From assembly GCF_001730295.1 (NCBI RefSeq), contig NZ_MIKA01000023.1, positions 62,001 through 126,000 on the forward strand: DNA of 64,000 nucleotides. Reading direction: 5' to 3'. This document shows positions 16,449 to 25,612 of the stretch, piece by piece (positions within the stretch are counted from its first letter, which is position 1; each line of letters begins with the position of its first letter). The DNA is from Enterococcus plantarum (GTDB taxonomy: Bacteria > Bacillota > Bacilli > Lactobacillales > Enterococcaceae). A program made the position numbers and the translations under genes. The notes beneath the pieces were generated by a model. The model was not told the origin of the DNA. It saw only the letters and a program-made list of their open reading frames with translations, and made no database searches.

Positions 16449-19052
16449 TTATTCTTCTATCGGTTCATTTTTGAAAACTAATTGTTCACCTAACAAGCTG
16501 ATTGTTACTTTGGTTTTAGGTAAGACTTTGCCCGACACAATCTCTTTTGCCAATGGCGTTTCGACTTCTTTTGTAATAAAACGTTTCAATGGACGTGCAC
16601 CATAAGCTGGGTCATAGCCACTTTCTGCGATCCATGTTTTAGCTTCATCAGAAATGACTAATTCGATCTCTTGATATTCTAAACGTCTTGCCAATTGAGC
16701 AGTCATTTTTCCGATAATGCCTTTGACATTTTCTAAGCTTAGCGGTGTAAACAGGATTGTGTCATCAATTCTATTTAGGAATTCTGGTTTAAAATTGCCG
16801 CGTAAAATGGTCATTACTTGTTCTTCTACTTCTTCTGGAATCGTTCCTTCTGAGGTCACACCTTCAAGTAAAAGTTGAGAACCGATATTACTCGTCATGA
16901 TCAAGACCGTATTTTTGAAATCAACTACTCGTCCTTTCGAGTCAGTCAAACGACCGTCATCTAAGACTTGTAGTAAAATATTGAACACATCTGGATGTGC
17001 TTTTTCGATTTCATCTAATAAGACGATCGTATATGGATTGCGGCGAACAGCTTCCGTTAATTGACCACCTTCTTCATAGCCGATATAGCCTGGAGGTGCT
17101 CCAACTAAACGAGACACACTATGTTTCTCCATATACTCACTCATATCAATTCGGACCATGTGGTCTTCTGAATCGAATAGGTCTTCTGCTAATGCTTTAG
17201 CAAGTTCAGTCTTCCCAACACCTGTTGGCCCTAAGAATAAGAATGAACCTAACGGACGATTTGGGTCTTGCAAACCAGCGCGTGAACGTATTACTGCGTC
17301 ACTTACAGCATCTACGGCTTCATCTTGACCAATGACACGTTTATGAAGTGTTTCATTCAATTTCATTAGTTTTTCACGTTCACCTTCAACTAGTTTTGTT
17401 ACAGGAATCCCTGTTAAACGACCCACAACTTGTGCAATTTCATTTTCAGTCACGGCTTCTTGTACCATCCGGACATTGTCTTTAGCATTTTTTTCTTCAA
17501 GTTGTTTTAGCTCTTCTTCTAATTTAGGAATCGTACCATGACGTAAAACAGCTGCTCGTTCTAAGTCATAATTGTTTTCAGCATCTTCTAATTCATGTTT
17601 TGCCTTGTCGATTTCACCACGTTTATTGCTGACAGCATTCACTTCTTCTTTTTCTGTTTCCCATTGCATCTTCATGGCATTCGCTTCTTCACGAAGATCT
17701 GCCAGTTCTTCTTGCAATGCATTTAGACGTTTTTTACTAGCATCATCGGATTCTTTTTTCAAGGCAGCTTCTTCGATCTCTAATTGCATCAATCGACGTG
17801 TTACTTGGTCAAGCTCGGTCGGCATTGAATTCATTTCAACTCGAATCGTTGCGCTCGCTTCATCGACCAAATCGATAGCTTTATCTGGCAAGAAACGATC
17901 CGTGATGTAGCGGTCAGATAACGTTGCTGCAGCAACTAAAGCATTGTCATGGATGTTCACGCTATGATGAATTTCAAATCGTTCTTTTAAGCCACGTAAA
18001 ATACTGATTGTATCTTCAACAGTTGGTTCTTTAACTAAGACTTTTTGGAAACGACGTTCTAAGGCTTTGTCTTTTTCCATATATTGGCGATATTCATCTA
18101 GTGTTGTTGCTCCAATCAAATGCAATTCACCGCGGGCCAACATAGGTTTTAACAGATTGCCAGCGTCCATACTACCTTCTGTTTTACCGGCACCAACAAT
18201 ATTGTGAATTTCATCAATGAAAAGAATGATACGTCCTTCACTTTTTTTCACTTCTTTTAAAACTGCTTTCAAGCGTTCTTCAAATTCACCGCGGAATTTA
18301 GCGCCAGCGATCAATGCACCCATATCTAATGAAAAGATAGTTTTGTCCTTTAAATTTTCAGGTACATCTTTGCGAACGATTCGTTGGGCTAACCCTTCGA
18401 TAATTGCTGTTTTCCCAACGCCTGGTTCACCAATCAGCACAGGATTATTTTTTGTCTTCCGCGAAAGAATACGAATCACATCTCGAATCTCTTCATCACG
18501 GCCGATTATGGGATCTTGATTGCCGCTTTTCACTTGTTGTACTAAATCTACCCCATATTTTTCTAAAGCTTTGTATTGTTCTTCTTGATTTTGAGAAGTC
18601 ACACGATCTCCCCCTCTCATGTCTTCTATATTTTTACGTAATTCTTTTTCTGTGATTCCCTGACTTGTTAAATAGCTTGTTAAACGGTAGTTTTTCAATT
18701 TCATCAACGCTAAAATCACGATTTCAGTTGCTAAAAATTCATCTTGGAATGACTCTCTAAGTTTATCTGCTTCACCTAATAAATTAAACAAATTTTGGCT
18801 CATACTTTGACCATATTGAATGTTGCTACCCTGAATAGTTGGGTATTCATCGATTGCTTTATCGATTTCTCGTTCAAAAGCGTCTACATCAACGCCTGCA
18901 TCTGTATAAAAATTACGCCCAAAATGATTAGGTTGCAAAAAAATCTTCCATAGGTGCGCAATATCTATTTCCTGATGATGACGAGTAACGGCTACTTGTT
19001 GCGCCTCTGCAATTGCCTCTTGTAATGTCGTTGTCATTTTTTCGATGTTCAT
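16449..19052 (-). CDS. clpB: Chaperone disaggregase ClpB
   Basis: An 867-residue Hsp100 ATPase that works with DnaK to solubilise aggregated protein. The order is: N-terminal Clp repeat domain (1-150), first AAA+ domain with GEPGVGKT (Walker A) and [14 protein letters not shown] (Walker B), a coiled-coil middle domain (about 410-530; e.g. [23 protein letters not shown]), second AAA+ domain with [14 protein letters not shown] and [14 protein letters not shown], and the C-terminal D2-small domain. The middle domain separates it from ClpC and ClpE. The ATG has AGGAGG upstream. The nearest convincing promoter lies about 590 bases upstream and overlaps a CtsR-like site; three 120-bp repeats lie between. 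Confidence 0.97.
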   Translation of the reverse strand: MNIEKMTTTLQEAIAEAQQVAVTRHHQEIDIAHLWKIFLQPNHFGRNFYTDAGVDVDAFEREIDKAIDEYPTIQGSNIQYGQSMSQNLFNLLGEADKLRESFQDEFLATEIVILALMKLKNYRLTSYLTSQGITEKELRKNIEDMRGGDRVTSQNQEEQYKALEKYGVDLVQQVKSGNQDPIIGRDEEIRDVIRILSRKTKNNPVLIGEPGVGKTAIIEGLAQRIVRKDVPENLKDKTIFSLDMGALIAGAKFRGEFEERLKAVLKEVKKSEGRIILFIDEIHNIVGAGKTEGSMDAGNLLKPMLARGELHLIGATTLDEYRQYMEKDKALERRFQKVLVKEPTVEDTISILRGLKERFEIHHSVNIHDNALVAAATLSDRYITDRFLPDKAIDLVDEASATIRVEMNSMPTELDQVTRRLMQLEIEEAALKKESDDASKKRLNALQEELADLREEANAMKMQWETEKEEVNAVSNKRGEIDKAKHELEDAENNYDLERAAVLRHGTIPKLEEELKQLEEKNAKDNVRMVQEAVTENEIAQVVGRLTGIPVTKLVEGEREKLMKLNETLHKRVIGQDEAVDAVSDAVIRSRAGLQDPNRPLGSFLFLGPTGVGKTELAKALAEDLFDSEDHMVRIDMSEYMEKHSVSRLVGAPPGYIGYEEGGQLTEAVRRNPYTIVLLDEIEKAHPDVFNILLQVLDDGRLTDSKGRVVDFKNTVLIMTSNIGSQLLLEGVTSEGTIPEEVEEQVMTILRGNFKPEFLNRIDDTILFTPLSLENVKGIIGKMTAQLARRLEYQEIELVISDEAKTWIAESGYDPAYGARPLKRFITKEVETPLAKEIVSGKVLPKTKVTISLLGEQLVFKNEPIEE

Positions 19053-19177
19053 AGAATTACCTCCTAAATTTAAAAGCGGAACAAATCGATTTATCCTGTA
19101 GAAAATCAGGAAATTAACATTGAAACGTTCTTTATTTCATTGGTAATTTGTCTATTTTCATAAGGATTGATTTGTGC

Positions 19178-19560
19178 AGCTAGATAATTGTTAAAGCGGA
19201 GCGGGCTCGTACAGCTCTGACAGAAAAATAGGAAAATCTGACTGAGGTGCTTTTTGCCTCATTTAGATTTTATCTTTTTTCCGAAGAGCTAGCCCGCGTA
19301 GCTAGATAATGTAAAGCGGAGCGGGCTCGTACAGCTCTGACTGAAAAATAGGAAAATCTGACTGAGATGCTTTTTGCCTCATTTAGATTTTATCTTTTTT
19401 CCGAAGAACTAGCCCGCGTAGCTAGATAATGTAAAGCGGAGCGGGCTCGTACAGCTCTGACAGAAAAATAGGAAAATCTGACTGAGGTGCTTGTTGCCTC
19501 ATTTAGATTTTATCTTTTTTCCGAAGAGCTAGCCTGCGTAGCTAAATAATTGTTAAAGCT
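19178..19560. repeat. Three tandem 120-bp hairpin repeats in the clpB leader
   Basis: Three units with a period of exactly 120 bp start near 19195, 19315 and 19435. They differ at only a few positions. Each unit begins AAAGCGGAGCGGGCTCGTAC and ends AGCTAGCCCGCGTAGCT. The ends are roughly complementary (CGGGCTCG.. with ..AGCCCGCG), and inside each unit AAAATCTGACTGAGG pairs with CCTCATTTAGATTTT. So each copy can fold into one long stem. GC is higher in the stems than in the surroundings. There are no varying spacers, so it is not a CRISPR. The nearest recognisable clpB promoter is upstream of the array, so the units are probably transcribed. Confidence 0.85.
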
Positions 19561-19648
19561 GAATAAGCTCTTTAATTTCTACTATATAAATAGTACTTTT
19601 AACTTATAAAAAAGCATAAGGTCTGATTAATTTTGACCTTATATCGTT

Positions 19649-19677
19649 ATTATACTCATTTAGTCAGTAAAGGTCAA
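19649..19677 (-). promoter_or_regulatory. clpB promoter with a CtsR-like site
   Basis: On the minus strand: -35 TTGACC (19672-19677), 17-base spacer, -10 TATAAT (19649-19654). The -35 lies in TTTGACC-TTT-ACTGACT, which resembles the CtsR direct repeat (heptad GGTCAAA, three bases, second heptad) with a degenerate second half. A further GGTCAAA half-site lies at 19633-19639 on the minus strand, just past the transcription start. CtsR control of clpB is known in other low-GC Gram-positives; here it is inferred. Confidence 0.6.
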
Positions 19678-19755
19678 ACGAAAAACACTCTTTTTTATTT
19701 TCCTTCTCTTTATAATAACGCAACGTTTTATTTTAGCAAAAGATATGCGGCTAAT

Positions 19756-19801
19756 CAGAAAAAAGATTGATATCCAAAATCAATTGGACTCAATCTTTTA
19801 C
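19756..19801 (-). terminator. Terminator of mgtA
   Basis: AAAGATTGAGTCC and GGATATCAATCTTTTTT pair on the minus strand around AATTGATTTT, with a T-run, just after the mgtA stop at 19808. Confidence 0.8.
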
Positions 19802-19807
19802 TCAATC

Positions 19808-22468
19808 TTATAGTAATTCTCCAAATCGTTTGACATAGAATTTTTTTACGATCATGACTAGGAATAAATAGGACACTATTGTTAAACCTAACCAAGCAAA
19901 GTAATTTAACGGCAGCTCAGCTAATCCTAAACTTTGTCCAAAACTTGTAAACGGTAAAATCGTTCCAACCGCAATTCCTAAAGACGTAATAGTCGTTAAA
20001 ATAAACGACGCTCTGCTTTGGATAAACGGAATTTTAGGTGTTCGCAATGTATGAATCACCAACGTTTGTGACCAAAGAGATTCTATAAACCAACCAGCGT
20101 GAAAAATCGCAATAAAAGTCGCTTGTTGCGCTGGATCTAAATCATGGTAGTTTCCTCCGACTAGTTGAGGACAAATGACAAAATACATTAACAAATAAGT
20201 CGTAATATCAAAAACTGAACTTGTAGGGCCCAACCATTTCATAAACGAACCAATCTTTGAAGCGTTCCATTTTTTAGGTTGCTCTAGGTACTCATCGTCT
20301 ACATGATCCCAAGGAATTGACATACATGAAATATCATAAATCAAATTTAAAAAGAGTAGTTGTAACGGTAACATAGGTAGAAACGGTAAAAAGATACTTG
20401 CTACTACAACTGAAAACATATTACCAAAATTAGAACTCGCCGTCATTTTGACATACTTCATGATATTACCAAAAGTCGTTCTTCCTGCTAATAGCCCTCG
20501 TTCCAAGACCATCAAGTCTTTTTCAAGTAAAATAACATCTGCCGATTCCTTTGCAATATCAACCGCCGTATCGACAGAAATACCAACATCAGCTTCTTTC
20601 ATTGCTGGGGCATCATTGATCCCATCTCCCATAAAACCAACGGTATGGCCAGCTTCTCTTAATACTTGAACGATCCGCGTTTTTTGTTGAGGTGTCAATT
20701 TCACAAAAATATTATACTTTTCAGCAATCGTTTTTAGTTCAAAATCATTCATTTTAGTAATTTCATTCCCTGTAATCAGTTCTTCATTTGCTAGTCCAAC
20801 TTGTTTACAAACTGATTTCGTCACCAGAGCATTATCACCAGTCAATACTTTGACCCCAACCCCATGTTTTTTCAACGCTTCCAATGCAGCTTTTGTTGTT
20901 TCTTTTGGCGGATCAAGGAATGCAAGATACCCAATTAAAACCATTTCATTTTCATCTGAGACAGAAAACTCATCAATGGTCGCTGGGTTTGTTTTTTGAG
21001 AAACAGCTAACACACGTAGCCCGTCTTCATTCAATTCTTCAACGGTTTTCAAAATTTCTTTTTTAAGTGATTCTGTTAAAGGCGTCACGGTTCCTTGATA
21101 GTCTACAAAACTTGAAATTTCTAACATTTCTTCGACGGCACCTTTTGTAATCATTTGCGTTTTGCCAGATGTATCTTCGATCACAACACTCATACGACGT
21201 CGTTTAAAATCAAAAGGAATTTCATCTACTTTTTTGTATTTAGAAGAATCGATTGATAATTCTTCTTTTGCGGCGTCAATAATTGCGACATCCATTAAAT
21301 TTTTCAAGCCTGTTTGATAATAACTATTAAAGAATGCATGGCGCAACACTCGGCTATCTTCCTTGCCATCACAATCTAAATGATACTCTAAAATAATCTT
21401 ATCTTGAGTCAATGTACCTGTCTTATCTGTACATAGAACGTCAATTGCACCAAAATTTTGAATCGCGTTTAAATTTTTGATAATTGTGCCTTTTTTAGCC
21501 ATACTTGAAGCGCCTTTAACAAGATTCGTCGTCACGATCATCGGCAGCATTTCAGGTGTTAGCCCCACCGCTACAGACAACCCGAAAAGAAACGCTTCAA
21601 ACCAATCACCTTTTGTTAATCCGTTAATTAAAAATACTGCTGGCGCCATGACTAACATAAATCGAATCAACAACCATGAAGTTTTGCTGATGCCGACTTC
21701 AAAATTTGTTTGAGGGTTTTTATCTGAAACATCTTGTGCTACTTTTCCAAAAAGAGTGTTATCTCCTACTGAAACAACAATTCCTTCTGCACTACCGCTA
21801 ATAACATTACTGCCCATAAAAACAATATTTTCATATTCTGTTTCCACGCTGTTTCCTTTTAACTTGTAATCTGCTCTTTTTTCAACTGGATAACTTTCGC
21901 CCGTCATTGCAGATTGAGACACAAATAAGTCTTTTGTTTTGGTTAAACGGATATCAGCTGGAATCATATCACCTGCAGATAATTTTATGATATCGCCACA
22001 GACGATTTCTTCTATTGGAAGTTCTACTTCTTTTTTTCTACGGACAACGGTTGCCGTAATCTTTACCATGTTATTCAATTTTTCTGCTGCTTGATTTGAT
22101 TTAACCGATTGAATCAATGTCATTGTACCGCTGATCAACACCATCGCCATGATGATAAGTACACCTATAAGATCACGATCTGCTGGTGGTGCAATAACAT
22201 AATCTGTTATAAAGGAAATAATAGCAAGTGCGATCAAAACAATTGTAAATGGCGTAAAATAAGCTTTGATTATTTCAACGAATAGCGGTGTTTTTTTGCC
22301 GTGAGTAATTGTATTTTCACCAAATTCCTCTCTTGATAAAACTGCTTGTTGGTTTGATAGTCCCATTTTGGAAGAGTTGAAAAAGGTAATGATATTTTCG
22401 GCTGAGTTCCGTGCAAAATATTCATATGACTGATTATTTTTTTTAGTTAATGCTGTTCTTTTATCCAT
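19808..22468 (-). CDS. mgtA: Magnesium-transporting P-type ATPase (P3B type)
   Basis: An 886-residue P-type ATPase importing Mg2+. Visible are an N-terminal cation ATPase domain ([24 protein letters not shown]), the TGES actuator motif ([11 protein letters not shown]), the phosphorylation site DKTGTLTQD, the [18 protein letters not shown] hinge, and about ten membrane segments, with a C-terminal block [29 protein letters not shown] typical of MgtA/MgtB. Length matches the family. It is the last gene downstream of mgtC and a GNAT gene in a unit led by an M-box riboswitch. A large stem-loop occupies the 235-bp gap in front of it, so it may also have separate control. Confidence 0.93.
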   Translation of the reverse strand: MDKRTALTKKNNQSYEYFARNSAENIITFFNSSKMGLSNQQAVLSREEFGENTITHGKKTPLFVEIIKAYFTPFTIVLIALAIISFITDYVIAPPADRDLIGVLIIMAMVLISGTMTLIQSVKSNQAAEKLNNMVKITATVVRRKKEVELPIEEIVCGDIIKLSAGDMIPADIRLTKTKDLFVSQSAMTGESYPVEKRADYKLKGNSVETEYENIVFMGSNVISGSAEGIVVSVGDNTLFGKVAQDVSDKNPQTNFEVGISKTSWLLIRFMLVMAPAVFLINGLTKGDWFEAFLFGLSVAVGLTPEMLPMIVTTNLVKGASSMAKKGTIIKNLNAIQNFGAIDVLCTDKTGTLTQDKIILEYHLDCDGKEDSRVLRHAFFNSYYQTGLKNLMDVAIIDAAKEELSIDSSKYKKVDEIPFDFKRRRMSVVIEDTSGKTQMITKGAVEEMLEISSFVDYQGTVTPLTESLKKEILKTVEELNEDGLRVLAVSQKTNPATIDEFSVSDENEMVLIGYLAFLDPPKETTKAALEALKKHGVGVKVLTGDNALVTKSVCKQVGLANEELITGNEITKMNDFELKTIAEKYNIFVKLTPQQKTRIVQVLREAGHTVGFMGDGINDAPAMKEADVGISVDTAVDIAKESADVILLEKDLMVLERGLLAGRTTFGNIMKYVKMTASSNFGNMFSVVVASIFLPFLPMLPLQLLFLNLIYDISCMSIPWDHVDDEYLEQPKKWNASKIGSFMKWLGPTSSVFDITTYLLMYFVICPQLVGGNYHDLDPAQQATFIAIFHAGWFIESLWSQTLVIHTLRTPKIPFIQSRASFILTTITSLGIAVGTILPFTSFGQSLGLAELPLNYFAWLGLTIVSYLFLVMIVKKFYVKRFGELL

Positions 22469-22582
22469 GTACTTCTCCTTCTTTCTAAAACTCTGATTAA
22501 TGAAATGTAGGATAGTCTAATACAAACGATCATCCTTTACAATCTCATTGTGTTCTCTCTATTTTAGGAATCGGACTGATAG

Positions 22583-22676
22583 ATAAAAGAAAATCTGTTA
22601 GCGGAGGAAATTGCTTTTTTGCCCTAGAAACAAATAGACAATAATAATTATAATTTCTTCAACAGATTTCTTTATC
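22583..22676 (-). other. Large inverted repeat in the gap upstream of mgtA
   Basis: GATAAAAGAAAATCTGTT (22583-22600 region) and AACAGATTTCTTTATC (22661-22676) form a stem of about 16 pairs with small bulges, enclosing about 60 AT-rich bases. On the minus strand the 3' arm ends TTTTCTTTTATC. It could be a weak terminator, an attenuator or an mRNA-stabilising structure; the sequence does not decide. Confidence 0.4.
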
Positions 22677-22703
22677 CATGAGCCCTTAATCATCTGACTA
22701 CTG

Positions 22704-23204
22704 TCATCCATTTGTTTCCATCTCCTTTAGCGTGATATGTTTGATAATTCCGAAATTCCGAGTGTTCTTTTTTGTGCAAAGATTCTTCTTAAATTTTTTT
22801 AAGATCACATCCCCATCTGAGTATGCGCTACTTATACGTTGGTAACCAAAATGATCATAAAAGCCCCAAGCTTGTTTACGACCAGTTAAAAATACAGATT
22901 GAAAGTTCATCAGCTCTGCTATTTTTTCTGCAAATTCAAGTAATTGTTTTCCTATCCCAAATCCTTGGTACAACTCATCAATCGCAACTTGCTTGATCTG
23001 AGCCATCGTGCGGCTTCTTTTTGAAAGAAGTAACGTCCCTACAACTTCCCCGTCAATCATCGCAGCCATATGGAGGTCGTATTTTTCATGAATAGGCAAT
23101 TCTTTGATCCCTTCCTTTCCAGCACTGGTTTTAAGTAGCTTGTTTCTTAAAAAAATACCTCTCCAATATTCTTCACTATTCCAATTAATTACGTTGACCT
23201 TCAC
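22704..23204 (-). CDS. GNAT family acetyltransferase in the magnesium locus
   Basis: About 166 residues with the GNAT fold: HMAAMIDGEVVGTLLLSKRSRTMAQIKQVAIDELYQGFGIGKQLLEFAEKIAELMNFQSVFLTGRKQAWGFYDHFGYQ. The acetyl-CoA loop is QGFGIGK, and the HFGYQ closing motif is typical. The start is uncertain. A GTG at 23204 (protein starting MKVNVINWNSEEYWRG) is preferred because longer frames overlap the end of mgtC and have no family-like residues; GGAGG lies about 18 bases upstream, farther than ideal. Its substrate is unknown. It lies 29 bases after mgtC and should share its transcript, which makes it part of the Mg2+-responsive unit. Confidence 0.65.
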   Translation of the reverse strand: MKVNVINWNSEEYWRGIFLRNKLLKTSAGKEGIKELPIHEKYDLHMAAMIDGEVVGTLLLSKRSRTMAQIKQVAIDELYQGFGIGKQLLEFAEKIAELMNFQSVFLTGRKQAWGFYDHFGYQRISSAYSDGDVILKKFKKNLCTKKNTRNFGIIKHITLKEMETNG

Positions 23205-23233
23205 TGTTTTACCATTTTGATTCCTCCATTCTT

Positions 23234-23965
23234 TTAATTGCTCATTTGATTGATTTCTATGATTTCTGATAGTTGAGACAATTCTGAAATAATCGTATTG
23301 ACTGCTAATACGCCATTTCTTGTCGCTTCGATTTCTAAGAATAGTCTTACTTTTTGTCCTGCTAAATCGGTACAAGAGAATTTAGTAAAGGTTAAACAAT
23401 ATTTATCGAGTAACTGAATAATTTCAGTTCTAAGCATGACTTCACTTGTATTACTAGCAATAACCGAAAGATAGTGAATCGACTCTACTTGTTCGTCTTC
23501 TTTTTGGACAGCCAAGTTGTCCATTTTAAACGATAGATTCCTCAGCAAAATATTAACGAGCATCAAAGCAACTGCGCAACTTATTCCTTCGATCACAAAC
23601 CCCGCTCCGATCAAACTTCCAACAGCAGCTGAACACCATAAGGTCGCGGCAGTATTGATACCTGTTACGCTAAAGCCTTCTCGCAAAATTACGCCTCCAG
23701 CAAGGAATCCGATACCACTGACTACTTGAGCGGCTATTCTTGTAGGACTGCTATCATCCTGAATCAAAGTGGATAAAGAAACGAATTGACATGCACCAAA
23801 TGTTACCAAGGTCATTGTTCTCATTCCAGCTAGTTTTTTTCGCCATTGCCGTTCTGCCCCAATAATCATTCCTGCAAAAATGCTGGCCATAATGTTGATT
23901 AAAAATTCATAAGCTTGCTCCTTTCTTAGATTTGTTGTTAGTGTTTGGTATGCTCGAAATGACAT
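23234..23965 (-). CDS. mgtC: MgtC/SapB family membrane protein
   Basis: A protein of about 243 residues with an N-terminal MgtC domain of four or five membrane segments: YEFLINIMASIFAGMIIGAERQWRKKLAGMRTMTLVTFGACQF, then RIAAQVVSGIGFLAGGVILREGFSVTGINTAATLWCSAAVGSLIGAG. The motifs GAERQ, GMRT and GIGFLAGGV are diagnostic. A soluble ACT-like C-terminal domain follows (about 150-243). The start is uncertain: an ATG at 23965 was chosen, but its ribosome binding site is weak, and a TTG at 24010 inside the repeat array is open in frame. A strong AAAGGAG at about 23919-23925 leads only to a three-codon frame. MgtC proteins modulate ATP synthase and Mg2+ homeostasis; here the gene follows an M-box. 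Confidence 0.85.
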   Translation of the reverse strand: MSFRAYQTLTTNLRKEQAYEFLINIMASIFAGMIIGAERQWRKKLAGMRTMTLVTFGACQFVSLSTLIQDDSSPTRIAAQVVSGIGFLAGGVILREGFSVTGINTAATLWCSAAVGSLIGAGFVIEGISCAVALMLVNILLRNLSFKMDNLAVQKEDEQVESIHYLSVIASNTSEVMLRTEIIQLLDKYCLTFTKFSCTDLAGQKVRLFLEIEATRNGVLAVNTIISELSQLSEIIEINQMSN

Positions 23966-23968
23966 GAT

Positions 23969-24389
23969 GTGATTCAGTATTTCGGTTACTTCTCTCTCTT
24001 CGTTCGCCAAGTACTGTTCATCATCTACTCTGTCTTTCCTTTTTATACTTTGGTTTTTAGGACCAGAGATGGGGGATCGATATGCCGTGATTCAGTATTT
24101 CGGTTACTTCTCTCTCTTCGTTCGCCAAGTACTGTTCATCATCTACTCTGTCTTTCCTTTTTATACTTTGGTTTTTAGGACCAGAGATGGGGGATCGATA
24201 TGCCGTGATTCAGTATTTCGGTTACTTCTCTCTCTTCGTTCGCCAAGTACTGTTCATCATCTACTCTGTCTTTCCTTTTTATACTTTGGTTTTTAGGACC
24301 AGAGATGGGGGATCGATATGCCGTGATTCAGTATTTCGGTTACTTCTCTCTCTTCGTTCGCCAAGTACTGTTCATCATCTACTCTGTCC
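23969..24389. repeat. 118-bp exact tandem repeats between the M-box terminator and mgtC
   Basis: Three full units (23969-24086, 24087-24204, 24205-24322) and one partial unit (24323-24389) show no differences by eye. Each begins GTGATTCAGTATTTCGG. The period is 118, not a multiple of three, so the open frames seen on the plus strand are by-products of repetition. The array begins four bases upstream of the mgtC ATG and ends 25 bases before the M-box terminator, so it forms most of the mgtC leader. Identity of all copies points to recent expansion. Confidence 0.92.
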
Positions 24390-24411
24390 TTTGGCCAATC
24401 GTAGTGATTCA

Positions 24412-24448
24412 CAGCAAAAAACCTTCCGCCAAAACTCAGCGGAAGGTC
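24412..24448 (-). terminator. Expression-platform terminator of the M-box riboswitch
   Basis: On the minus strand ACCTTCCGC (24439-24447) pairs with GCGGAAGGT (24421-24429) around a TGAGTTTTG loop, followed by TTTTTT. The upstream segment CCAAAACTCAAC (about 24487-24498) is complementary to the loop and descending arm (GAGTTTTGG), giving a plausible antiterminator. This fits a riboswitch that terminates when Mg2+ is bound. Confidence 0.8.
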
Positions 24449-24514
24449 ATAAATAAGCGCACAAAAAAAAGCCTGTATGATCTAGTCGTTGAGTTTTGGC
24501 ACTATACAACGTAA

Positions 24515-24656
24515 AAAGCAGAGCTTTTAGCTACCTTATGAAAAGCCTTGTAATCGACAATCCCTGTTCTACCCATTGGCATCTCTCGATGTTTTTGGGC
24601 AGTAGCCTGTGTTTGTATAGGAGCCTCACCTAACAAATCTATTTAGTTATCTTACA
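24515..24656 (-). promoter_or_regulatory. M-box (ykoK leader) magnesium riboswitch
   Basis: Read on the minus strand the segment contains the M-box hallmarks in order: GTTAGGTGAGGCTCCTATAC, ACACAGGCTACTGCCC, AAAACATCGAGAGATGCCAA, TGGGTAGAACAGGGATTGTC and AAGGCTTTTCATAAGG, then TAGCTAAAAG closing the first helix. M-box RNAs bind several Mg2+ ions and repress Mg2+ transport genes when Mg2+ is plentiful. Here it is followed by a terminator and then mgtC, the GNAT gene and mgtA. Recognition is from the conserved sequence blocks, not a covariance search. Confidence 0.92.
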
Positions 24657-24662
24657 GGTGAA

Positions 24663-24692
24663 ACTATACCATCGTTATAAAACAAATGTCAA
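24663..24692 (-). promoter_or_regulatory. Promoter of the M-box/mgtC transcript
   Basis: On the minus strand: -35 TTGACA (24687-24692), 18-base spacer, -10 TATAGT (24663-24668). Transcription would start a few bases before the M-box. Confidence 0.75.
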
Positions 24693-24721
24693 TGCTTTTT
24701 TTGAAAAAATAATTATTTACT

Positions 24722-24960
24722 CTATAAAAAACAAAAATGATGAGCCTGGGACATAACTAAAAACGTTATGTTTCAGGCTCTTAGTAACCGAATAAACGGT
24801 GGGCGCAGAAGCAACTCCTTCGGAAATAAGCCGAAATTGCTGTAAAACACAACAAGGAACAAGTTGATGTTGCACAGTACCTACTTGGTCACAAAAATTT
24901 GAAGAGCAATTTTCGTAAATTCCTTCTTATTTCTCGGAGTTAAAGACTTCTGTCCCAACC
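24722..24960. repeat. Dispersed repeat, copy A, with a terminator at one end
   Basis: One end is a strong hairpin, GAGCCTGGGACATAAC with GTTATGTTTCAGGCTC (24737-24780), which on the minus strand is followed by TTTTTGTTTTTT and ends the lipoprotein gene. The rest carries the family signature: CGAATAAACGGTGGG, GCAGAAGC, CCTTCGGAAATAAGC, TTGCTGTAAAACACA, GATGTTGCACAGTACCTAC, TTCTCGG and ACTTCTGTCCCAACCTC. The ends GGTGGGCGCAGAAGC and ACTTCTGTCCCAACC are imperfect inverted repeats. Other copies lie at 28622, 51655 and 54612. Confidence 0.75.
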
Positions 24961-24985
24961 TCAAACATTATCGACTTCAAAATGA

Positions 24986-25456
24986 TTAAATTTTTTCAAC
25001 TTTTATTATTGAATTCCCAACAACTTGTGGTGGAATCGACATAGTCATTGCTGGTAAACCGACTAATGTAAATTGGATTTTATCACCAGTCTTAAAACTA
25101 CTTTCTGTGAGTCCATCTGCTAATTGTTCCGTTGTGACATTCAAAATAACACCATCATTTTTCATCATGCCAATCATTTTTTCTGGATCTTCAACTGCTT
25201 CGACTTCTTTTAGAACTAAACGAGTCGATTGATCCACTGTATCATTTTTTTTAGCATCTTCAACTAAAATAGCTGTAAAAATGGATTGAGATTTTTCTTG
25301 ATCTTTCATAGTTGAGGTTTCATCGATCATTAGGTCTTTCTCACTACTCATTGACGTTTTTTCACTTCCTTTTGACGAGTCGATTTTATTTTGTGTGCAT
25401 GCGGCTAAAGAAATCAATGCAATAACCGTTACAAATGTTATAGTAATTTTTTTCAT
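24986..25456 (-). CDS. Small hypothetical lipoprotein
   Basis: A 156-residue exported lipoprotein. The signal peptide MKKITITFVTVIALISLAAC ends in the lipobox SLAAC, followed by a Ser/Lys/Glu-rich linker. A compact domain follows (residues about 58-156: SIFTAILVEDAKKND, DQSTRLVLKEVEAVEDPEKMIGMMKNDGVILNVTTEQL, FKTGDKIQFTLVGLPAMTMSIPPQVVGNSIIKVEKI), which resembles an OB-fold, as in small secreted enterococcal proteins of unknown function. The start is the ATG at 25456, seven bases after GGAGG; the GTG at 25462 is too close to that site. It is monocistronic and ends at the repeat-borne terminator. Confidence 0.6.
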   Translation of the reverse strand: MKKITITFVTVIALISLAACTQNKIDSSKGSEKTSMSSEKDLMIDETSTMKDQEKSQSIFTAILVEDAKKNDTVDQSTRLVLKEVEAVEDPEKMIGMMKNDGVILNVTTEQLADGLTESSFKTGDKIQFTLVGLPAMTMSIPPQVVGNSIIKVEKI

Positions 25457-25540
25457 AGACACGCCTCCATTGTTGATACTTTATTATAAACGCTAGACTC
25501 TTGCATAGTCCATTACGAGCATTTAGTATTAAGAAAAATT

Positions 25541-25573
25541 AAAAAAGCAACTGAAGTATCACACACTTCAGTC
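25541..25573 (-). terminator. Terminator of the nrdR-dnaB-dnaI operon
   Basis: ACTGAAGT pairs with ACTTCAGT around GTGTGAT on the minus strand, followed by TGCTTTTTT; it lies about 40 bases after the dnaI stop. Confidence 0.8.
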
Positions 25574-25612
25574 ACCTATACTCAACCTATACAGCAGTCG
25601 GAAAAGTCAGCT

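Noticed and set aside
19178-19560. CRISPR array
   Set aside because: The 120-bp units are contiguous and nearly identical with no unique spacers, and no cas genes are present.
23969-24514. Four overlapping plus-strand open frames with repeated sequence (FGYFSLFVRQVLF...)
   Set aside because: They arise because the 118-bp tandem repeats carry one open frame, are antisense to the mgtC leader, and have no ribosome binding site or family resemblance.
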